A stretch of 64,000 nucleotides of DNA from contig CAWBGE010000021.1 of assembly GCA_963788185.1 (NCBI GenBank), positions 1 to 64,000 of the forward strand. Reading direction: 5' to 3'. Each line of letters starts with the position of its first letter. The stretch's first letter is position 1. This document shows positions 50,670 through 59,367 of this stretch, in pieces. The DNA comes from CAIWHR01 sp963788185 (lineage in GTDB: Bacteria; Pseudomonadota; Gammaproteobacteria; Burkholderiales; Casimicrobiaceae). A program made the position numbers and the translations under genes. The notes under the pieces are model-generated. The model worked only from the letters and a program-made list of their open reading frames with translations, was not told the origin of the DNA and ran no database searches.

Positions 50670-51566
50670 TCAGGGCTTGTAGAGCTTGATCGAGACGTCA
50701 CAGTCCCCCGATGTGCAGCTGGACTTGGTCGAAAAGACCGCCTCGTTCTTGACCATCAGATACCAGGTCTCACCTGCAAACATCGGGACGTGATCCTTGG
50801 GCGCAATCCCTCCGACCTGGATTTTCATCGTCGTTCCCAATCCGGCTGCGCGGTAGGGAATGGCGGTCGCGGACGTGTCGCACATAGACTTAGACAACCA
50901 GGTCTTCCGGTAAGTCGCGAGTCCCTCCTTCACGTATACGGAAAGCGTCGTTGGCCCGGATATATCGGACGGAACAACGATAGGCACGACCGCTATGGTC
51001 GACTCGGGACCGGCGAGTCCTGTGGTGCTGTATCTCTGACCGGTGAACATCATGGTCTTGTTGGAAGCGTCGGTTGCTTCCACCGCCGGGATGACCTTCA
51101 GGTTGCCGCAGGACGCTGTAGTCGGCGGGGTGGTCGCATTGGCAGCGACGGTCGCGGTAAAGGACACGGTGGTGCAGAGGCTTCCGGCACAGACCGAACC
51201 CGTATAGGTATAGCGTTGCGCGGTGGTAGACGCGTTGGCGGGCAGGTCCACCGGGAATGTGACCGCGGCGCTCTGGGACGCCCACGTCGTCGTGAAGGAC
51301 GTCGGGCCACCCGTGCACGAGACCGTCGGTGCACCCACCCGGCCCCCTTCAACCGGAAGCGCGACGCTCGGCGGCGCGACCGTGCAGCCGGTCGGCGCAC
51401 CGTCGACGGGAGGAGGCGGCGCCACCGTGTTGCAGGTGATCGTCCCGTCGGCCTCGACGGTCAGCGTGTCGCAACCGTTGATGGTGAGCGTTGCGGCCTG
51501 CGAAGCCGCGGCTGACGCGAACAGCCCCAGCGCGGCAAGAATGGACAATTTACGGCTTTGCTTCAT
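50670..51566 (-). CDS. Hypothetical secreted protein
   Basis: The ATG at 51566 has GGAGACC upstream; the 298-residue product has a signal peptide (MKQSRKLSILAALGLFASAA, cleavage near SQA). The mature part starts with ATLTINGCDTLTVEADGTITC. A Pro-rich linker and an Ig-like stretch with two cysteines (about 55-155) follow. A further domain contains MMFTGQRYSTTG, SVYVKEGLATYRKTW and GETWYLMVKNEAVF, ending in a C-terminal SSCTSGDCDVSIKLYKP. There are eight or so cysteines, consistent with an oxidising compartment. I recognise no family. The gene is monocistronic, with a terminator behind it and a possible sigma-54 site in front. Confidence 0.75.
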   Translation of the reverse strand: MKQSRKLSILAALGLFASAAASQAATLTINGCDTLTVEADGTITCNTVAPPPPVDGAPTGCTVAPPSVALPVEGGRVGAPTVSCTGGPTSFTTTWASQSAAVTFPVDLPANASTTAQRYTYTGSVCAGSLCTTVSFTATVAANATTPPTTASCGNLKVIPAVEATDASNKTMMFTGQRYSTTGLAGPESTIAVVPIVVPSDISGPTTLSVYVKEGLATYRKTWLSKSMCDTSATAIPYRAAGLGTTMKIQVGGIAPKDHVPMFAGETWYLMVKNEAVFSTKSSCTSGDCDVSIKLYKP

Positions 51567-51683
51567 GGTGGGTCTCCAAGCCAATGATCTTCATCGAAGT
51601 TCTCACCACGCTGCATTTCCCTGTATACAGTAGTGGCGACATCCCGCAGCTTCGCTGCCCCATCAGCGATTGCCATGATATTA

Positions 51684-51698
51684 GCATAAGCTGTGCCG
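51684..51698 (-). promoter_or_regulatory. Possible sigma-54 promoter of the gene at 50670-51566
   Basis: The minus strand reads C-CGGCACAGCTTATGC-T, with GGCAC, GG-N10-GC spacing and TGCT as in YTGGCACG-N4-TTGCW; the T before GG and the first T of TTGC are replaced. It is 118 bp from the ATG and directly downstream of the preceding gene's terminator, a natural promoter position. Confidence 0.35.
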
Positions 51699-51719
51699 GC
51701 GATTGCTGCCGAAGACAAC

Positions 51720-51747
51720 AAAAAAGCGGGGCCGAAGCCCCGCTTTT
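51720..51747 (-). terminator. Rho-independent terminator of the gene at 51774-53171
   Basis: A perfect 11-bp stem, AAAAGCGGGGC (51722-51732) with GCCCCGCTTTT (51737-51747), surrounds a CGAA loop, with As at 51720-51725 giving a T-run on the minus strand. It lies 26 bp after the stop codon. The T-rich arm could make it weakly active in both directions. Confidence 0.92.
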
Positions 51748-51773
51748 AGCTGCATTCCGACCAACGGTCGAAA

Positions 51774-53171
51774 TTAGTCCACCAAGTACGTCCGCTTGTA
51801 CTTGTGCATGAAGTTGCCACCATAGCTCGACTGGATCAACTTGCCGGTCGGGTCGGTCAGGTAGCCATTCAGGAACGTTTGCACGCCGAACCCGATGATC
51901 GGCAGACCCTGGAACGTGCCGTTGGTCATCGGCAGTTCGTGGTAGTTGGCTTCGTAGATGCTGCTCGCCGCGACCGGGAAGCTCAAGTCCATCCAACCGT
52001 TCTTGTAATCGGTCGTCAGGCTCACGTTATTGGTCGAGGCCAGCGCGTTGCCACCGTTGAACGTCAGGACGTTCGCTTCCCAGCAGATCGTGCCAGGCTT
52101 GCCGGCAGGCGGCGGCGGCGAGAATCCCGGCGGCGTCGTCTTGAACTGCTCTTCGCGGTCGTAGATCCTCGCGTTGACGTCGTCGCAGGCACCGGTGGCG
52201 GTGAAGTTGCGCTGGAACAGGTACTGGACCACGCCGTCGCTGTCATAGTAATAACGCTTCGTCGGCATCGTGAGCACCCAGTCGGTCGTCGACTTGGTGC
52301 CCGAATCGAGCACGAACTCGTTGTAGACCGCGCTGCGCATCATGATCGCGCTGACGTTGTCGACCGGCTGAACCACATAGCTGTCGGTGATGACGCTGGC
52401 GCCGTCGATGATCTGGGCGTCGGTGCCGACATCCTGCAGGTCAGGCTTGATGTCGCCCGGAAGATCGTACTTGCCGGTGGTCCGGAAGTTTTCGAGCGCG
52501 ACGGCGTCGGCGGTGAAGTCTTCGCCGGACAGCACGTTGATCAGCGTCACGCCACCGAACAGACCGCCCGTGGGCGCGCCAACCGCAGCCGACACGGTCG
52601 CGTCGGCCAGAAGGCTCGGCTTGGTCCAGCACGGCGGCTCGCCGGCGACGTGGGTCACCGAGGTTTCGACGGTGCTGCTGGTCACGGCGCCCATTTCGAT
52701 GATTTCGATGTAGCCCTCGCGGGTACGATCGAGCGAATCACCGGCACCGTCACCGACATACGCGTAGTTGACGAACGGCGTCGGGTTCGCGGGATCGGAC
52801 GCGACCTTCGGCACCGTGCAGGACTTGTCCGGGGTGTAGACACCGGCACCCGCCGCGGTCTTGATCACGCCGGCAACCCAGACGTCGTGCTTGGACAGCC
52901 ACAAGTTGAAGTCAAGGACTTCAGCGCTGTTCTTGCCTTCGATGAAACGGACCTTGACAGCCTTGGCCGAGTTGGTCGTGTTGACGACCGACAGGTAGGT
53001 GTCGAAGGGGGCCGCGCCGACCACCTTGTCGCGAACCGTGTAGTACGGATAGATCAGGACCTGGCCCAGACCGTCCGGGTTGAGATAGACCGCTTCCGCA
53101 ACTCCGACTGCGCCAACGGCGCTGAGACCGGCGAACGCAGCAACGAGAGTTTTCGTTTTGAAATTCTTCAT
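51774..53171 (-). CDS. Hypothetical secreted surface protein
   Basis: The ATG at 53171 (MKNFKTKTLVAAFAGLSAVG) follows GAGGAGTGG and yields 465 residues with a signal peptide cleaved near GVAEA. The mature part opens VYLNPDGLGQVLIYPYYTVR and DTYLSVVNTTNSAKAVKVRF-IEGKNS. Later segments are VLINVLSGEDFTADA-like, AIMMRSAVYNEFVLDSGTK and SLTTDYKNGWMDLSFPVAAS. No catalytic motif, anchor or sorting signal is seen. Proteins with this opening occur in beta- and gammaproteobacteria as unassigned exported proteins. Its own promoter region and a strong terminator point to a highly expressed single gene. Confidence 0.78.
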   Translation of the reverse strand: MKNFKTKTLVAAFAGLSAVGAVGVAEAVYLNPDGLGQVLIYPYYTVRDKVVGAAPFDTYLSVVNTTNSAKAVKVRFIEGKNSAEVLDFNLWLSKHDVWVAGVIKTAAGAGVYTPDKSCTVPKVASDPANPTPFVNYAYVGDGAGDSLDRTREGYIEIIEMGAVTSSTVETSVTHVAGEPPCWTKPSLLADATVSAAVGAPTGGLFGGVTLINVLSGEDFTADAVALENFRTTGKYDLPGDIKPDLQDVGTDAQIIDGASVITDSYVVQPVDNVSAIMMRSAVYNEFVLDSGTKSTTDWVLTMPTKRYYYDSDGVVQYLFQRNFTATGACDDVNARIYDREEQFKTTPPGFSPPPPAGKPGTICWEANVLTFNGGNALASTNNVSLTTDYKNGWMDLSFPVAASSIYEANYHELPMTNGTFQGLPIIGFGVQTFLNGYLTDPTGKLIQSSYGGNFMHKYKRTYLVD

Positions 53172-53272
53172 GAGCTTTTCCACTCCTCTGATATTACCGA
53201 TAAAAGTGATCACTTTTGGAACCGACAACAGGTTGATTCTACCCAACTTCCTACAACCAATACAACAATAAT

Positions 53273-53287
53273 GCAAATTAACTGCCC
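53273..53287 (-). promoter_or_regulatory. Possible sigma-54 promoter of the gene at 51774-53171
   Basis: The minus strand reads GGGCAGTTAATTTGC-A: GGCA and TTGCA at the exact GG-N10-GC spacing, with G instead of T before GG. It is about 100 bp upstream of the ATG, in AT-rich intergenic sequence. A sigma-70 promoter in the same AT-rich stretch cannot be excluded. Confidence 0.42.
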
Positions 53288-53316
53288 GGCGCGTGTTGGA
53301 TTTGTACTACGCACCG

Positions 53317-53742
53317 CTACTTGATGGGGTCGACATACGACATCTGCCCCCGTTCCAGAACCCAGGTCTCCTTGAGCCTTGTCGTCCCCCCCTTGAACTT
53401 CCGGTGGTCATAGGTGACAAAGATCTCGGCACTGCAGGCTTCGGCATCGCAACTCACGGCATCCACTTTCACACTCCGGTAGACCACAACCCGGGTCCGT
53501 CCCTTGAAGCGCTCCAGTGACGTTGCACCGCGCGATGCCTCCGTCATGTAACTGTAAGCTTTCTCGTAGTCTCCGGCGATCAGCGCTTCCCATCGCGCCC
53601 GGGACCGGCTCTCGACCGCCGCCTGCCGCGCCGCCATCGGCGCGTCGCTGGCCAAGCCCCCGACTTCCGGAATCCCTGCACAGCCAAGCAACAATCCGGC
53701 CAGCATCGCCACGCCCACCAAGCCAGCCCGATCGAGCCGCAT
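53317..53742 (-). CDS. Small hypothetical lipoprotein
   Basis: From ATG 53742 the 141-residue protein starts MRLDRAGLVGVAMLAGLLLG followed by Cys, a lipobox (LLGC) for lipidation at residue 21; the frame is open to 53883 but without character. The mature domain (about 45-141) has ARWEALIAGDYEKAYSYMTE, which resembles NTF2-like or DUF4878-type folds, and a C-terminal beta part (VSCDAEACSAEIFVTYDH). Two cysteines in the beta part may pair. It lies downstream of gspD on the same strand with a 315-bp gap, so a link to type II secretion is only positional. Confidence 0.72.
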   Translation of the reverse strand: MRLDRAGLVGVAMLAGLLLGCAGIPEVGGLASDAPMAARQAAVESRSRARWEALIAGDYEKAYSYMTEASRGATSLERFKGRTRVVVYRSVKVDAVSCDAEACSAEIFVTYDHRKFKGGTTRLKETWVLERGQMSYVDPIK

Positions 53743-54057
53743 GATGAAATTTGTCTGGCGGGCACTGCACCTGCGACTGCTCGAATTCATCTGGATCTGC
53801 ACCCTCGAAAACCAGTTGTGCGTTGCAAGACCACGATTGCGGAACTGCCTCGCGATCCTGCTAACCGAACGATGGCGCCTCAATCCTTGACCTGAATCTA
53901 ACGAAACCTCCGCAGGTCGTCAACGGCGTTTGAGCCCGGCAAGGCGACACTAAACTACTGTTGCCGAGGCGCAACACCCGTTTGTCGGGTTTCGGCGACG
54001 CTTTAGGCAATTTTCCCAGTGAATGTCGCTGTCTGGAGACGGTTTGGCCGCGCAACG
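53743..54057. other. Intergenic region between gspD and the lipoprotein gene
   Basis: No gene found. A short GTTGC-cgag-GCAAC-like hairpin near 53963 lacks a T-run and does not qualify as a terminator for gspD. The AT content is moderate and no promoter box stands out. Confidence 0.4.
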
Positions 54058-56313
54058 TCAGTGCACGAGGCTGCCCCCCCAGGGCTGCTTGGAACCCGGG
54101 AAAACGCCTTCCAGCCGCTCCATCCGATTCCGCAGGTCGTCAACGACGCCCTTGAGGTCGAATTCACTCTCGACCACGCGCGGGGTGATGAAGAGTATGA
54201 GCTCGGTGCGCTCGTCCTTGAACGTCTGCGTGCCGAACAGCGCGCCGATCACCGGAATCTTTGACAGCAGCGGGATGCCGTTGGACTCCAGGATCTTCCG
54301 GTCGCTGATCAACCCGCCCATCACCATCGTCTGGCCCGACTGCACGGACAGGATCGACTGCACCGACCGGGTGTTGATCGGAGGCGCCTCGCAGGTTTTC
54401 GTGGTCGCGCCGGGGATACTCACCTCCGCCTGCACCTCGAGCTGCACCAGGCCGCCGGCGTTGATGTGCGGGACCACCGACAGCAGCACGCCGGTGTCGA
54501 CGTACTGCGACGTCGTCGTCACCGCGTTGTTCGTCGTACCGGTGGTGCTCCCGACGAAGGTTTCCTGGCAGATTGGAATGCGGTCGCCGACCTTGATCGT
54601 CGCCTTCTGGTTGTCCATCGCGGCGACGTGAGGATTGGCGACGACCTTGGTGTCGCCTGCGGTGCCGAGCATCGTCAGCGCCGCCTGAACGCCACCGGGA
54701 ACCAGCCCGGCGAGGAGGTAGGAGAAGCCCGGCACCACCGGGCCGATCCCGGCCACGGCCGCACTCGCCGCGACATCGAACAGGTTGCCGGGAACGGTGC
54801 CCGACCGGAACAGTCCGCCCGCCTGCTTCGCGCCATTGGTGAAGTACCACTCGACGCCGTACTTGAGTTCGTCGGTGAGCGCCACCTGGGCGATCGTCAC
54901 CTCGATCACCACCTGCCGCGACGGCACGTCGAGCTTCTTCACCGCCGCCTCGATGACCGAATATTCTGCCTGCGTGGCGACGATGAGGATGGTGTTGTTG
55001 TCCCGGTCGGCGACAACCTGTACGTTGCGCACGACGCCCAGGCCTTCGGCGGCGGCGCGTGCGGCGGCGGCAGCCGAAGCGGCAGGGGTCGGCGTGCTCG
55101 GCGCGGGAGTGGGCGCGGCGCCGGCCTGCGACTGGAAGACCGGCGGGTTGGTGATCGTCCCGGCCGGCGTGCCGGGGGCCAGCGTCGGCGCGCTGGGCGT
55201 CGTCGCAGCCGGCGCGCGGCCGGTGAACGCCTGCTGCAGCAGCGGTGCGAGCTTTTCCGCCCTCTGGTTCTGCAGCTGGTAGACGTAGAAGCGCAACCCT
55301 GCGCCCGCGGCGCCGCCCTGGTCGAGTCGCTCGATCCACTTCTTCGCTTCCTCGAGGTAGGCCGGTTGCGGCGTGATGATGAGCAGGGCGTTGAGGCGCT
55401 CCATCGGGATGACGCGCAGGATGCCGGTCAGCGGGCTGGTGTTGCGGTCGCCGATGATCTTGTCCAGTTCCTGCCCGACGGTCTTCACGTCGGCGCTCTG
55501 CAAGGTGAACAAGCCGACCGACATCCCCGACATCCAGTCGACATCGAAGGTGTCGATGGTGGCCAGCAGGTGCTTCAGCTCGCGCTCGGTGCCGGAGAGC
55601 ACGAGCAGGTTGCGCAGATCGTCGGGGCGCACTGCGGCGGCGTCCTTGACGAAGGGCTCGAGGATGCGCGCCATCTCGCGCACGCCGATGTAACGCAGCG
55701 GCACGATCTGCACCGAGAACCCCGGCGGCAGCGAACGCGCGGAATTGCCGAGCTGCGGAGCGAGATTGCCGCGCACCGCTGCCGCCTGCGGAACGATCTT
55801 GAAGATTCCGGCTTCCTTGACCATCGTCGCGCCGTTCATTCGCAGCAGCGTCTCGAGCGTGGCCGGCAATGCGTCACGGGAGATGCCCGACGACGTACGA
55901 ATCGTCACCGTCCCGCCCACCGACTGGTCGATCGTGTAGCTCTCGTTCAGGATGTCGCCGAGGACATTGCGAATCACCTCGCGCAGGTCCGCGCCCTCGA
56001 AGTTGAGGACGACGCCCCCGCCAGCCGGTTGCGCCGGCGGCGCCGGGGGCAATCCCCCTCCCGGCTGCTGCCCCTTGACCAGGACGCCGCTCCCCTTGAA
56101 AACCCTCGCCGCGTCCTTGCTTTCCGCCGCGGCAGCCTTGGCGCGCGCTGCGGGCTCGGCCGGAATGGACTTGATCGTCATTTCGGAGCGATGCGGAATC
56201 GCCCGTGAACCGGGCGTGCCATCGGAATCGGCGCCCGGCGTCGCGCATGCCGCGAGGACCATCGGGATCACGGCGATTGCAGCCGAACGAAACAGCAGGA
56301 GAATCATCGTCAT
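54058..56313 (-). CDS. gspD: Type II secretion secretin GspD, lipoprotein form
   Basis: The ATG at 56313 gives 751 residues beginning MTMILLLFRSAAIAVIPMVL then AACATPGADS, a lipobox that would lipidate Cys 23; the frame is open further up only through gspC in another frame. N-domains follow: GADLREVIRNVLGDILNESY (N0/STN-like), IVPLRYIGVREMARILEPF and YQLQNQRAEKLAPLLQQAF, with an Ala/Pro-rich linker. The secretin core is at the C-terminus (VGDRIPICQET, MGGLISDRKILESNGIPLLS, IPVIGALFGTQ, ERTELILFITPRVV). It forms the outer-membrane pore through which folded proteins leave. As the last gene of the gsp set it lies behind the GspC-like gene. Confidence 0.95.
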   Translation of the reverse strand: MTMILLLFRSAAIAVIPMVLAACATPGADSDGTPGSRAIPHRSEMTIKSIPAEPAARAKAAAAESKDAARVFKGSGVLVKGQQPGGGLPPAPPAQPAGGGVVLNFEGADLREVIRNVLGDILNESYTIDQSVGGTVTIRTSSGISRDALPATLETLLRMNGATMVKEAGIFKIVPQAAAVRGNLAPQLGNSARSLPPGFSVQIVPLRYIGVREMARILEPFVKDAAAVRPDDLRNLLVLSGTERELKHLLATIDTFDVDWMSGMSVGLFTLQSADVKTVGQELDKIIGDRNTSPLTGILRVIPMERLNALLIITPQPAYLEEAKKWIERLDQGGAAGAGLRFYVYQLQNQRAEKLAPLLQQAFTGRAPAATTPSAPTLAPGTPAGTITNPPVFQSQAGAAPTPAPSTPTPAASAAAAARAAAEGLGVVRNVQVVADRDNNTILIVATQAEYSVIEAAVKKLDVPSRQVVIEVTIAQVALTDELKYGVEWYFTNGAKQAGGLFRSGTVPGNLFDVAASAAVAGIGPVVPGFSYLLAGLVPGGVQAALTMLGTAGDTKVVANPHVAAMDNQKATIKVGDRIPICQETFVGSTTGTTNNAVTTTSQYVDTGVLLSVVPHINAGGLVQLEVQAEVSIPGATTKTCEAPPINTRSVQSILSVQSGQTMVMGGLISDRKILESNGIPLLSKIPVIGALFGTQTFKDERTELILFITPRVVESEFDLKGVVDDLRNRMERLEGVFPGSKQPWGGSLVH

Positions 56314-56387
56314 GGGTTGCTTCCATTGATCGCGGGAAGCCGTGGGGCTCTCCGCGTCTATCGTGACCTGTCGGCGTGAATTGCGGC

Positions 56388-57179
56388 TCATCGCGTCCGC
56401 TGCTGGTAACGTTGGTAGACACCTGCCCAGGCGGGATCGGCCCCAGGCGGTGCCTGGGCCGGTGCCTGGGGTGCTTGAGGTGCCCGGGTCGTTTCCGCAG
56501 CCGAACCGCCTTGTTGCGCCGATTGCGCCGCCCTCGCCGCCCGTCGGCGAGCGGCGAGGGAGTCGCCGGAATCCGCGGGAGGGCTGCCGGCCTGCGCCGC
56601 CGGCGGGGCGGTGCCCGGTGCCTGACCCGGACGCTGCACTGGAGCCTGCACGGGTGCCGGAGCGACAGCCACCGCTGTGGGCTTCGGGTTGGTGACGACC
56701 TTCAGCGTGAGGTCTTCGGATTCGTCCGCGAAAGTCAGTTTTACGCGGTTCGGCTGGACATCGGAAACCGTCAGGCCATTGATCGATTCGCCCTGAATGA
56801 CCCGCCGCGACTTGCCGCCCGCCACCTCGCGCAGGAATGCCGTGCGCTTGCCGTCGGAGACCACCGTGCCCGTCAGCACGAACTGGTCGCGTTTCATTTT
56901 GGGCTTTGGCGCCTCGACGACCTGCGCCGCCGCAGGCCGCCGCGTCGGATTGAACAGCGTCCGCGCGACGGTGTCGGGGCGCGCAGCCACTCCGCCGGCG
57001 ACCACGTAATCCGGCAGCACCGCGGCGGCGACGGGCTTCGGCGCGACCGGCGCCTCCTCGGGCGGCGACAACCGCAGCGAGCGCCCCCAATCTGTCTCCC
57101 AGCCGAGTGCGGCAGCAACGATCGTCAACGGGATCAGCCACCAGGCAACCGAAGCAATAGACGCGAGAAGTCGATTCAT
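56388..57179 (-). CDS. gspC: Type II secretion GspC/PilP-like inner-membrane protein
   Basis: The 263-residue protein from ATG 57179 has one N-terminal helix (about 8-26, SIASVAWWLIPLTIVAAALG) and a periplasmic part. That part contains LFNPTRRPAA, the homology-region-like stretch QFVLTGTVVSDGKRTAFLRE and GGKSRRVIQGESINGLTVSD, as in GspC/PilP. The tail (about 190-263) is Pro/Ala/Gln-rich. It links the inner-membrane platform to GspD. Its place between the GspM-like and secretin genes agrees; some genomes name this position GspN, so the letter is uncertain. Confidence 0.75.
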   Translation of the reverse strand: MNRLLASIASVAWWLIPLTIVAAALGWETDWGRSLRLSPPEEAPVAPKPVAAAVLPDYVVAGGVAARPDTVARTLFNPTRRPAAAQVVEAPKPKMKRDQFVLTGTVVSDGKRTAFLREVAGGKSRRVIQGESINGLTVSDVQPNRVKLTFADESEDLTLKVVTNPKPTAVAVAPAPVQAPVQRPGQAPGTAPPAAQAGSPPADSGDSLAARRRAARAAQSAQQGGSAAETTRAPQAPQAPAQAPPGADPAWAGVYQRYQQRTR

Positions 57180-57190
57180 GATGTCGCGTG

Positions 57191-57802
57191 TCACTTTTTC
57201 GGGGGTACCGCTTTCGGGGGTTCCGGATAGGCGAACCCGATGACGTCCAGCTGGACGTTGATTTCCGGCTCCTGCCCGGCCGCCGGTCGAAAACCGCGGA
57301 ACGCGTTCAACGGCCGCAAGGTGAGATTGTCGACCAGGAGGTACGGTTGCTGCGTCTCGATGGCGTGCAGGATCTTCTGCAGGTTCGGCGTGGTGGCGAA
57401 AAACTGGAAGGTGACGCCGATCTGCTTGAAGCGGCCATCGTCGCGGGGGCTCTGGTTCTGGCTGGTCGAGATCCGGCCGCCATTGCCCTCGATCGCGGCC
57501 CGCACCAGTTCCTGCAGCTCGGCGCCGGCAAGATTCGCCGCCGTGTTCTTGAGAAAGAAGCGGCGCGCGTCCTTTTCGCGCATCGCCTCGAGCGCCTTCT
57601 TGTATTCGGGCGCTTGTGCTGCGACCCGGCGATAGGTTTCGAGCCGTTTCGACGACGACTCCAGCGCCTCGTCGTAGTGCCGATGCAGGAGCAGGATCGG
57701 CGCGAGCACGATCGCTGCGACGACGGTCACCACGACCACCAGGATCGACAATGCCAGCCAGCGCTGCTGGCGCGCGGACAACCGGGCAATGGCGGCGTTC
57801 AT
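57191..57802 (-). CDS. gspM: Type II secretion GspM-like (PilO-type) protein
   Basis: The 203-residue protein has a short basic start, a membrane helix (about 16-38, WLALSILVVVVTVVAAIVLA), a coiled segment (YDEALESSSKRLETYRRVAA) and a ferredoxin-like periplasmic domain (TFQFFATTPNLQKILHAIET, YLLVDNLTLRPLNAFRG). This is the T2SSM_b/PilO-like pattern. It pairs with the GspL-like protein to form the inner-membrane platform. Its start overlaps the gspL stop by 4 bp. Confidence 0.85.
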   Translation of the reverse strand: MNAAIARLSARQQRWLALSILVVVVTVVAAIVLAPILLLHRHYDEALESSSKRLETYRRVAAQAPEYKKALEAMREKDARRFFLKNTAANLAGAELQELVRAAIEGNGGRISTSQNQSPRDDGRFKQIGVTFQFFATTPNLQKILHAIETQQPYLLVDNLTLRPLNAFRGFRPAAGQEPEINVQLDVIGFAYPEPPKAVPPKK

Positions 57803-59367
57803 GGACGCCCCCCGTTGCGGCCCGATGGCGGCGGCACCGGCGCGGCCGATGGCGGCGGCGCGACGCCGCCACCGCCTTGCGGCGATGCAGAGGGAGCAGC
57901 GCTGCCCGGCGCGACGGCCGCCTGATCCGGATGCGGCGCTTGCGCGGGAGGCGCGGGCGCCGGAGCACCGGGAACGGCCGAGGCTGCGGACGGCGCTGCA
58001 GGCTGCGCCGGGGCCGGACCTGCGGCGGGAGGAGAACCCGCAGGCGGCGTCCGGGCCTGCGGCGCGCCCTCGGGCGCGGTGGGCGCGACCGCCGCGGGCG
58101 GCGTCGCGGCCGGGGTCGCGGCCGGCGACCCTTCCGGCGCAGCAGACGCGGCGGCCGCGAGTTCGATCATCGACGGCGGCGGCAACGGCTTCAGCTGCGC
58201 GCCGATGTCGAAAATCTCGCCCGGTCCGGGCTGAATCTTCGTCATCGGCGACCGCGGGCTCGCCTGCTCGAAGAGCGTCGACTCTTCAAGCAGCGCCACC
58301 AGCCGCCCCGCACTGCCGCTCTCGCCCCGCAGCACCATCTCGCGCTGCGCTTCCTTGCCGCGGGTCGCGCCCTTCAGCTCCAGCTGCAGCAGCCAGGTAT
58401 CGTCGGGCAGCAGCTTGCTGATGTCCTCGATCAATTGCACCGTCGACGGATACGCGTATTTCTTCGCCAGTGCGAAGTTGTAGTCGCTGGTGGTCCGCTC
58501 GAACTCGCCGCGCAATGTATCGGCCGCTGCCGCCTGCACGCGCGCCTGCTCGGTGACCTGCGCCATCGTGATCGTGTAATCGCGTTTTTGCCACACCGGC
58601 AATCCGACGGCGAAGAGGATGGCCGCCAGCAACAGCGCAATCGGCGCCCAGACTTGCCAGCGCCGCCACGGCGTGGTCTCGGTCCTCGCGTCCTCGGGCA
58701 GCAGATTGAGTCGGCGTGAAGCCACCGGCACACGGCCCGCAACACCCGGCACGTCGGGCGTGACGCCCACGACGATCGCGCCCCAGCCTTCCGCCAGGCG
58801 ACGCGCCTGATCGACGTGCGTCCGCAGCGCCGCCGCCCAATCGACGCGGATCTCCTTCTTCTGCGTGTCGCGCCCGACGACGATGGCATCGAAATAAAGC
58901 TGCTCGGGGGGAAAGGGCGTGTGACGGTCGAGGTCCCACGCGATCGCCTGTTTCAGATTCTCCTCGACTGCGGCGGGCAACTCGAACTGCTTGCGCAAGA
59001 CCTGCGAGCCCGGCAGCGCGATGATGACTTTCGTGGCCGCATCGCCGCGGCCTCGCGTTTCCGGCGGCAGCCGATCGATCGCCGCGCGCCCGGCCTGGCT
59101 GACCGCAGCTGCGTCCCCCCCAATGGGAACGCGCGCGACTTCGGCCAGTTCGAGCACGCCCCCGGACGTCCGCGGCGCCCACAACACGACACTGCCTGCC
59201 TCGAAAGCCAGCACCGGGCGAGCGCGGCGACGCCCCACCGCCCGCCTGAGCGCGGAGGGAACGAACGAGCCGAGTTCGGCCACCCACCAGCGCCAGAGCG
59301 GCGGGAGTCCGTAACGGTGCGCGAGATCGCGCAGGCTGTGCCAAAGGTTAAAGGTTGCCGGTTCCAT
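57799..59367 (-). CDS. gspL: Type II secretion GspL-like protein (PilM/PilN fusion)
   Basis: The 522-residue protein has an actin-like cytoplasmic part (about 50-235; KVIIALPGSQVLRKQFELPA, AIAWDLDRHTPFPPEQLYFD). One membrane helix (about 250-272, WAPIALLLAAILFAVGLPVW) and a PilN-like periplasmic domain (about 275-410, LIEDISKLLPDDTWLLQLEL) follow. The last ~110 residues are an Ala/Pro-rich tail unusual for GspL. It recruits the GspE ATPase to the platform. The start overlaps the end of gspK by 20 bp, so the start is constrained by the context. Confidence 0.88.
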   Translation of the reverse strand: MEPATFNLWHSLRDLAHRYGLPPLWRWWVAELGSFVPSALRRAVGRRRARPVLAFEAGSVVLWAPRTSGGVLELAEVARVPIGGDAAAVSQAGRAAIDRLPPETRGRGDAATKVIIALPGSQVLRKQFELPAAVEENLKQAIAWDLDRHTPFPPEQLYFDAIVVGRDTQKKEIRVDWAAALRTHVDQARRLAEGWGAIVVGVTPDVPGVAGRVPVASRRLNLLPEDARTETTPWRRWQVWAPIALLLAAILFAVGLPVWQKRDYTITMAQVTEQARVQAAAADTLRGEFERTTSDYNFALAKKYAYPSTVQLIEDISKLLPDDTWLLQLELKGATRGKEAQREMVLRGESGSAGRLVALLEESTLFEQASPRSPMTKIQPGPGEIFDIGAQLKPLPPPSMIELAAAASAAPEGSPAATPAATPPAAVAPTAPEGAPQARTPPAGSPPAAGPAPAQPAAPSAASAVPGAPAPAPPAQAPHPDQAAVAPGSAAPSASPQGGGGVAPPPSAAPVPPPSGRNGGRP

